In this document: positions 53,701 through 62,700 of the stretch, piece by piece
Layout of the letters: every line of letters begins with the position of its first letter
Position numbering within the stretch: the stretch's first letter is position 1
DNA from: Burkholderiales bacterium
GTDB lineage: Bacteria; Pseudomonadota; Gammaproteobacteria; Burkholderiales; Ga0077523
Length of the DNA: 64,000 bases
Reading direction: 5' to 3'
Assembly: GCA_019745565.1 (NCBI GenBank)
Contig: JAIESW010000029.1
Coordinates: 1-64,000, forward strand
The notes under the pieces: model-generated
The model's database searches: none
What the model was told of the DNA's origin: nothing
Seen by the model: only the letters and a program-made list of their open reading frames with translations
Translations under genes and position numbers: made by a program

Positions 53701-56700
53701 CGAATCGCTGGCTGCCCCGATCCGTGTGCCGGCACTTGGGTCGTGCAGGGTGTAGTCCGGCGAGCCCGGATCGGTGCCGGCCAGGGAGATCGGCACGATG
53801 TTCGGGGTGTTGGCGGTGCGGACGGCATCGTCGCGCGTCGCAGCGAGCTGGATCGTCTTCGCGTCGCGAACCACGACGTAGTAGACCTGATCGTTCTGCA
53901 GGTTCTGGATGCCGCTCCCGTTGAACGTGACCGCGGCACCGGTGGTGAGTCCGTGGTTGTTGCCGAACACGAGCGAGTTGTTCGCACCCAGGTTCACGCT
54001 GCTGTAGCCGGCGGCCGTCGAGTCGATCGCGTTGGAGACCGACGGTCCGGTACCCGAGTTGTCGGTCAGGGTCACCACGATCGGCTGCGTACCGGCCGGG
54101 GTCGGCGCCAACGTCACGTCGGTCCGCGTCAGGCTCGAGGCGATCTTGAGCGTCTTCGAGTCGACCACCAGTGCGTAGTAGTTGGTGTTGTTCGCAAGCC
54201 CGGTGATGCCGGAGCCCTTGAACTGGATCTGCTGGCCGAACGAGAAGCCATGGTCGCTGGCGAACGCGATGGTGTCGCCGGTGCCGTTGACGGTCGCGGT
54301 CGCACCGATCACGGCGGGATGGAAGGCGTCCACCAGGCTGATGCCGCCCACCACGGCGGCACCCGTCGGGGCGATCGGGACATCGTTGCGGACGATGCTG
54401 GTGGTCAACTGGACGGTGCGTCCGTCGACCACGCGAACGAAGTAGTCCGTGCCGCTTACCAGACCCGGGATGCCGGTTGCCCCGGTGGGCTGGGTGTAAC
54501 GGATGTGCTGGCCGTCGGTGAACGCGTGGTCCACGTTGAAGCCGAGCAGCTGGGCGCTGTTGCCGGTACCGCCGGCGATCACACCGACCTGCGAGAGCAG
54601 TGCTCCGCCGGCGGTGGTCGTGAAGGTCGCCGTGGTGGAGGCCGGCGTCCCGCCGTAGTTCACGTAGGTACTGGCGTCCGCCTGCAACTGGATCGCCGTC
54701 GCGCTGATGCGCTCGACGTAGTAGGTGGTGCCGGTGGTGAGGCCGGTGATGCCGGTGCCGTTGTAGACCACGCGGTCGCCGGTCTGGAACGGATGATTCG
54801 AACTGAACGTCAGCGTATCGGCGGCGTTGTCGACGGTGACGATGCCGTTCACCACCGACTTGGCCACGGCGCCGACGTCGAGGAAGCTGATGTTGTTGAC
54901 GGTGGTGCCGCTGGGCAGGCTGATGTCGAGGGCCGTGCTGTTGTCGGTCTGCAGCTTGATGCGGTTCGCGTCCACCACCTTCACGTAGTAGGTGGCGTTC
55001 TGCGTGAGACCGCTGACCCCCGCCCCGGTTGAAGAGTACTCGATCGCATCCCCGTCCTTGAACGCGTGCGGGTTGGTGAACACCAGCGCGCCCGTGCTGT
55101 CGACCGAGGTCGAGCCGCGCAGCAGAATGTCGTCGGTGACCGGATTGGCGAGCGTGATGCCGGCCACGACGCCGGCGCCCGGCACCGAGGCGATGCTCAC
55201 CGCGACCGGATCGGGCGAGGTGAGCGAAGTGGCGAGTCGGATGGTCTTGGCATCCACCACCTGCACGAAGTAGGTGGCACCGGTGGTAAGGCCGTCGATG
55301 CCGACTCCACGATAGACGATCCGCTGACCGTTGGTGAGGTTGTGGTTGCTGGCGAACGTCAGCGTTTCGGCCGAGCCGTCCACAACCACGTTCACGTTGG
55401 CGAGCGAGCGGCCGGTGCCGGTGGCGTCGGTCAGGTTCACGCCCGGCACGGTCACCGAATTCAGGTTGCGCGAGATGTCGATCGCGTTGCCGGCCAGCGC
55501 GTTGTTGCGAGTCGAGGCGAGCTTGATCGTCTTCGCGTCCACGACGATCACGTAGTACTGCTGCTGGTCGTCGAGACCGTTGATCAACGCGCCGCCCTGA
55601 CTGTCGAAGAAGACCACGTCACCGGTCTTGAAGCGGTGCTTCGCGGCGAAGGTGATGGTGTTGGCGCCGTCGTTGATGGCGCTCTGGCCGAAGGTCTTGC
55701 GATCCATCACCGACAGGCTGGAACCGTCGCCGACCCATGCACGGACGTCGCCGTCGCTGCGGGTGTCGCTGCCCGTGGCCACCGCTCCGAAGAGCGCACC
55801 GCCGGCGCTCGCTTGTGCGGTCGACGTGGCGGAGTTGCGCCCGCCCGGCCGCACCTGCGAAGCGCTGACTGCGATGTTCCGCGCGTCGACCACGTTATCG
55901 GTACCGATATTGGCCGTTACGGTCGGGGCCGCGCTGGCGCTCGAGATCGAGGCACCGATACCGGCACCAGCACTGACGCTGACACCGACGGCCGAAGCGG
56001 CGGCCGACGCCGCGCCCGTGGCGCTGGTGATCATGGCTTCGTTCACGTCGATAGCCACACCCGAACCGGTCCGTGCGGTGACGGTCGGATCGGAGATGGC
56101 GTCGGCGAGCGCACCGCTGCCGGAGAAGAACAGGCCGGCCGCACCGGCGCGTGCCTTCGCTTCGGTCTGGTCGTCGCTGTCGGCCAGGATCGTCAGGCTG
56201 CCTACGGTCGTGGTCGCCGCCTTGCCGATCTGCGTATTGGCGCCCACTTCGGCAGTGGTTGAGCCATTCGACTTCGCGCGGGCGTAGGAGCCGCCCACGG
56301 CAACCGCGCCGACGGCACCGCCCCACGCTTCGGAGGCGATATCGGTGTTGGTCTCCGCCTTGACCGTCACGGCGTCGGCCTGCTCGATGCGAGTCGGCGC
56401 GGTCGAGTTGCTGAGGATGCGAGCCGTCGCGTTGTTCTGCGTATCCAGGTAGGCGACCGCAGCGCCGAGGCCGACCGCACCGGCCGCACCAGCGTAGGCT
56501 TCGATGTCGCTGCTGTTCACGTTGCCGGTCGCGGAGACGGTGATGTCGTCGCCGGCCTTGAGCACGGTGCCGGCTCCCACTTCGGCGATGGCGTTGTTGC
56601 GCACGTTGGCGAAGCCCACCGCACCACCGATGCCGACCACGCCTCCGGCGGCGGCGCCGGCGATGATGTCGATCTCGGCGGTATCGGTTGCGCTCACGAC

Positions 56701-59700
56701 GATGTCGCCAGTCACCGCGGTGACCGTGGCGTTGGCGCCGATCGAGGCCTCGGTGGCACTGTCGACGGCTGCCGTGGTGCTGAACTCGTCGGAGACCGAA
56801 AGCGTGTTGGTCTTGGCATCGCTCGCGGTCTTGGCACGCGAAGCCTGCGATGAGTTGCCCAGCACATGCTTCAGCTTGCTGCCCGAGATCTGGCTGGTGA
56901 CCGCGGAGCTGGTGTTCTTCGATTCGGAAGCCGCGTCGCCGGAGATGGTGGCGCCGAGGTTGATCACCGACACGGCACCCTGCACGCCGACGATACCGCC
57001 GCCGACAGCGGCGACGATCGAGTCGGCCGACTTGCTCGCCGTGGCCGTGACGCTCACGTCGCGGCCGGCGCTCACCGTCACGCCATCGCCGATGGCGGCG
57101 TCGGTGGTGTTGCGCACCGTGGTGACGTCGATCGATGCACCGACACCGGCGAGCGCTCCGGCCGAGACGGCACCGAGCTTCGCCTCCGTCGTGACGGCGT
57201 CGTTGGCGTTCACCTGGACATCCTGCGCCGTCGTGGTGAACGCGGCGTCCTGGTTGATCGCGGTCGAGCCGCCGTTGCGCTCTTCGATCAGCGCCTGGGT
57301 CGTGTTCTTCACCGTGTTGACGGTGACCGCGCCGCCGGCGCCGAGATAGCCGCCGAGGTTGCCGCTGGCGGCGTAGGTGATGAGATCGGTCATGCCATCG
57401 GCGCTGACGCGGGTCGTGCCGCGGGCTGCGGCGTCGACGTTGCTCATGCGCGCGGTGGTCTCGTTCGAGACGGACGTCACCACCACGGAGCCGCCGACGC
57501 CGGCAACGCCGCCCACGGAGACGTTGCCTGCGAGCACGCCGGTCCGCGTGCCGTCGTCCTGGGTTCCCAGGCGCACTTCATCATCGGCAATGACGCGCAG
57601 GTTGCCTTCGGAGCGCACGGTCGAGCTCTCGATGTAGGCCTCGTTCTCGCCGTCGACCACCACCACGCCGACGGAACCGGCCACGCTGACCGTACCGGCA
57701 GCCGCGCCGCTGATCACGATGGAGTTCACGCGCTCGCGCGTCAGCGATTCGACGGCGATGGCGTTGCGTGCCTTCACGTCCGAGGAATCGAGGATGTATG
57801 CCTTGGTCGTGTTGGTGAGGATGGTGGTGTCGAGCGTCGCCCCGACGCCGGCTGCACCGCCGAAGGCAAGGCCGCCGGCCTTCACGTCCACGTTTGTGCT
57901 GTTGTACGCCTTCACCTGGACCGTCTGCAGGGCGTCGGCACCTGTGTTGTTGGCGTTGATCGTGGCGCCGTCGATGTACGCCAGCGTTTCGGATTCGGTG
58001 GTCGTAACCGACACCGTGGCGGCAAGCCCCACGGCGCCGCCGCCCGAGGCGTTGGCGGTGATGACTTCTACGTCGTCGGACGAACGGGCGATCACGCCGA
58101 CGCCGCGCAACGTCGTGGTGCCGGTGCCCGTGGCGTTCGGCACGAGGATCGCGTCCTTGCCCAGTCCGGTGACGATGGCGCCGTCGGCGATGTAGGCACG
58201 CGTGGTGCCGGTCAGCACGTTGACCGCGGCCGAGCCGCCCAGACCCACGGCCCCGCCGCCGGAGATGGTGCCGCCGTAGATGTCGGTATGGTTGTTCGAG
58301 TCGGCCGTCACGGCGACGCTGTCGTCCGCCGTTGCCGAGCCGCCCGAGATGAACGACTCCACCGTGTTGTCGATCAGGTTGATTGCGGCGGAACCTGCGA
58401 TGCCCGCCACACCGCCGCCCGAACCGCCGGCAGCGATGGTGGAGATGGTGGACGCCGATTCCGAGGCGAGCTTCACGCTGCCCAGGGACGAGGTGAGCGT
58501 CGAGTTCGTGCTGGAGGCACGGATGGTGTTGGCGATATCGTTGTAGGCGGCCGACGCGCCGACGCCCACGTCGCCGGCGACGGACACCTGTCCCGCAGCC
58601 GATTCGATGGTGGACGTGTCGTCTCCGGTCAGGGAGACGCCGTCGCGGCCGGACACCTGGGCGCCGCCGCTCACCACCGCTTCGGTGGTATTGCGGATGA
58701 AGTTGACTGAGGCGCCACCGGCGATGGCGGTACTGCCCGAGGCCGCGATGCCTGCGGCGAGACTCTGGATCGATGCCGTGGAGAGCGCTGACAGGTCGAC
58801 CAGACCGGCACTCGAAGTGGCATTCGCGCCCGCGATGGTCGCCCGAGTGAGGTTGCCGATCTCGTTGGTGGCGACTGCTGCACCGAACGCACCGCTGCCG
58901 GAGGCAGCGACCGAACCGGCGATCGACTTGATCGTGGAGGTGTCGGTGGCGGCGAGGTTGATCGCGCCGCTCGCGGTGGCCTGTGCGCCGTTGCCGATGC
59001 GCGCTTCGGTCACGGTGTCGATGTCGTTCAACGTGATGGAGCCGCCCAGCGCGAAGGTGCCCGCACCGGCCCCGGCTGCAGCGATTGACTCGATCGTCGA
59101 GGTCGAGGTGGCGGACAAGGCGACGCCACCGCCCGTGGCGGTGGCGCCCGATCCGGTGCCGTCCAGGTAGGCAGCCACGCCCTTGGTACCGTCGCCGATA
59201 TCGTTCTTCGCCACCGAGGCACCGGCCGAGGCCGTGCCGGCGCCGGAAACTGCGCCGGCGAGTGACTTGATCGTCGAAGTATCGCTCGCTGTGAGGCCGA
59301 CGCCGGTGCTGGCCTTTAGCGTGCCGGCGCGCGTGTTGTCGATGCTGCGCGCGGCGTAGGCTTCCACCGTGTTGTCGATCGTGTTGACCGACGCTGCGCC
59401 GGCGAGGGCCGCATTGCCTGCGCCGGCACCGGCTGCCGACGCCGAGCGCACGGTGCCTTTGGATTCCGCCTTGAGATCGACCCGGTTGCCGGTCGATTCG
59501 ACCGACGCGCCGCGCACGTACGCGCTGATGGTGTTGGAAATGGTATTGACTGCAGCCGCGGCCCCGGCGGAGACCTTGCCGCCGCCGGCGACCGCACCGG
59601 CCAGCGAGTCGATGGCGGACGTATCGGATGCGGCGATCTTGATCGCACCGTCGGCGGTAACCGTGGCACCTTCGTCGACACGGGCCGACGTGGTGTTGTC

Positions 59701-62700
59701 GATCTCGTTCAGCGTGCCGGTGGCGGCGACGCCGACCTTGGCCGCACCGGCGCCGCCCACGGCGATGGCCTGGATGGTGGCGCTGGAGGTGGCGGTGATG
59801 TCGAGCGTCGAGTCGCCGTCGAGCGGGGCGCCGCTCACGTAGGCGAGCACCCGGTTGTCGGTGGTGTTCCATGCGAACGAGGCACCGAAGCCGGCGTTGC
59901 CGGTGGCGATGCCGACGCCGCCGGTGATGGACTGGATGAGCGAAGTGTCGGCGGCGGAGATGGTGATCGCGCCGTCGGCTGTGCTGCCGGCCGCGGTCTT
60001 CTTGCCGCTCAGATAGGCCTGCGTGTCGGCACCGATGTCGTTCTTCGAGAATGCGGCCGCGGCGGCCATGTTGCCGCTGCTGGCACCGATGGCGGCAGTG
60101 ACCGCGAAGATGTCGTTGTCGCTGGTGGCGCTGAGACCCAGCGCCCCGGTCAGTTCGAGGTCGGAATTGGTGATGCGTGCCGTGGTCTTGTTGTCGATGG
60201 TGTTGATGCCCACCGACGCGCCGAAACCGGCTTTGCCGCCGAAGCTCAACGCGCCGGCCACGGCGGTGATTGAGCGGCTGTTCGTCGCGGAGACCCCGAG
60301 GCTCGCGCCTTCGATGTCCGAATTGTTCACGTAGGCTTCGGTCTCGTCGTCGATCGTGTTGAGCGAGACCGAACCCGCCACGGCGAGTCGGCCGGCACCG
60401 GAACCGCCGGCGGTGATCGCGAGGATGCTGCCGTCGGACTTCGCTTCGATGATGGTGGTGACCGTGCCACCGCTGGGGCGCACCACGGTGACGCCGTCAA
60501 GGTATGCGCGCGTGTTGTTCGCGAAGTCGTTCATGCCGAACGAACCCGCGATGCCGTTCGACTGCTGGCTGGTGGAGATGGCGACGGCACCCGAGACGGC
60601 ACGCAGGGTGGCCGTATTGTCCGCGGTGATCGTCAGCAGGGTGCCCGGCTCGAGCCGCACGCCGCCGTCCGCATAGGCCAGCGTGTTGCCCTGGATGCGG
60701 TTCACCGAGGCGTCGCCGGCGAACTGGATGCCGGATTTGCTCTGCTGGCCGGTATCTTCGCCGGCGGCTTTCGGCTCTTCCTTGCCCTTGAGTGCGGCGG
60801 CGAGGGAGTAGGCGCCGATCTCGTTCTCGGACTTGGCCCTGATCAGGATGCCGCCCGCGCCGCCCGCGGTACCGGTCGCGGCGTCCGTCGTGGTCGGCGA
60901 ATTTCCGATGAAGGCCTTGGTATCGGCGTCCACCGTGTTGAGCGAGACGGTGAAGCCGACGCCGATGTTGGCGCCCTTCACCACGCCGCCCGCGACGTTG
61001 AGATCGCGCACCTTGCCCGTGGATTTGACCGTGAGCACCCCGCCGGCCTTGACGGTCGCTCCTTCGTCGATGAACGAGACCGTGTCGCTCTCGAGCGTGG
61101 TCATGGAGAACGCGCCCGAAACGCCGAACTTCTCCGCGGAGCCGCCGGAGACGGTCATGTTGAACATCTTCTGGGTGCTATCGGCTTCGACCGTGATGTT
61201 GCCGGCGGCCTCGGCATCGGCACCGTCGGCGATCCACGCTGCCGCGTCCGAGATCGACTTGATGCCGCTGTAGGAGCCGCCGAGGCCGGCCTTGCCACCG
61301 CCGGTGCCGCCGCTTACCGGCGTGGTGGACAGGATGTCGAGCGAGAGCACGCCGACGATGTTGATGGTCTCGAGGACGTTCTCCGCCTTCACGGTGAGCG
61401 CCTGGCCGGCGTTGCGGTATGCAGCGTCCTTGTTGATGCGCGCGGTGCCGCCGATCCATGCGTGCGGGCTGTTGTCGACCGTCAGGATGTTGACGCTGCC
61501 GGCGATGGCGAGCTTGCCGCCTTCCTCCGCGGCGCTCGAGGCGGAACGCACGTAGGACGTGAACAGCTCCTGCACGATGCCTTCGAAGTCGGTCGCGTAG
61601 TTCTTGATGCCTTCCCACACCGAATCGGGGACGAAGGCATCGAGGTCGAAGGGGTTCGGGATCTCGGTCTTCGCGTGCACGTCCACCAGGTTGCCGGCGG
61701 ACACGTCGCCGTCGATCCACGCATTGGCTCGGTTGCGGAAATCGCCCACGGAGACGGCACCGGCGATGGTCGCCTTCGCATCCTCGGCCTCGGCGCCGGC
61801 GCGCACGCGGAAGTCGTCCTCGATGGTGGCGTGAACCTTTACGCTGTCGCCGGCACGGACGACCGCGCCAGGTGCGATGGACGCGTTGACCGTGTTGGTG
61901 GCGTCGGCGTAGACGACGGCCGCGGAGACGTCGATCGACGAGGACTCCGATTCCTGGCTCTTGTCCTTGCTGTTGAGCGCGTTCTTGATGGGGTCGATCA
62001 GTCCGGAGATCGCGCTTTTCGGTTCGGCGGCGGCCGAGGTCTGGTTGTCGGTCTTGGTGTCGGCCAGCACCGAGATGCTGCCGGGGATGGTCGTCGATGC
62101 CGCCAGCGTGGCGGTCGCCGTCGAGGTAAGCCAGGAGAGCGAGATGGCCGCTCCCTTCGACTCGCCCACCAGTTCCAGCGGTTCGGCGGCGGTCTCGATG
62201 GTGTTCGTGTTGGTCGCGCCCACCTTGAGGTTGGCGCCGTTGACGATCGCGCCGGAGGCGATCTTCGCCTCCGAGGTGGTGGTGGTCTGGCTGATCGCGA
62301 TGTTGGCACCCGGCAGGGATTGCCCCAGGCCGACGGCCTTCGCCTCGACGGTGCTTTCGGCGTTCGCCAGGACCGAAAGCGTGCCGCCGGCGGTGATCGA
62401 CGCGCCGCTTTCCACCACCGCCTTCGCGTTCGCGTCGGTCTTCGCGTAGGTGATGGTGGCGATGACGCCGGCCGACATGATCTTGTTTTCCGACTTCGCG
62501 GTGGCGTTGATGGTGACGTCGCCGCTGCCGTTGATGTTCGTGCCGTTGGCGACCTTGATCTCGGCCTTGGTATCCACGAACGAGAAGCCCGCCAGCCCGG
62601 ACAGCTTCAGCACGCCCATGTCCGACAGCGTCTCGGTGAACGGTGTGTCGTTGAGCGTCGTGGCCTTCGTGGTGTCGGCGGTGGCGGTAATGTCGATCTT

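Noticed and set aside
51511..55032. Plus-strand open frame of 1173 codons opposite the adhesin (and others at 50002-50925, 55066-56262, 56866-58710)
   Set aside because: Low-complexity His/Arg/Gly-rich translation typical of antisense frames in GC-rich repetitive genes. The minus-strand adhesin has clear domains and an unbroken frame.
56000..62000. CRISPR-like or satellite DNA repeats
   Set aside because: The repetition is at protein level in a coding frame, with diverged DNA and no uniform spacers; no CRISPR array is present in the window.
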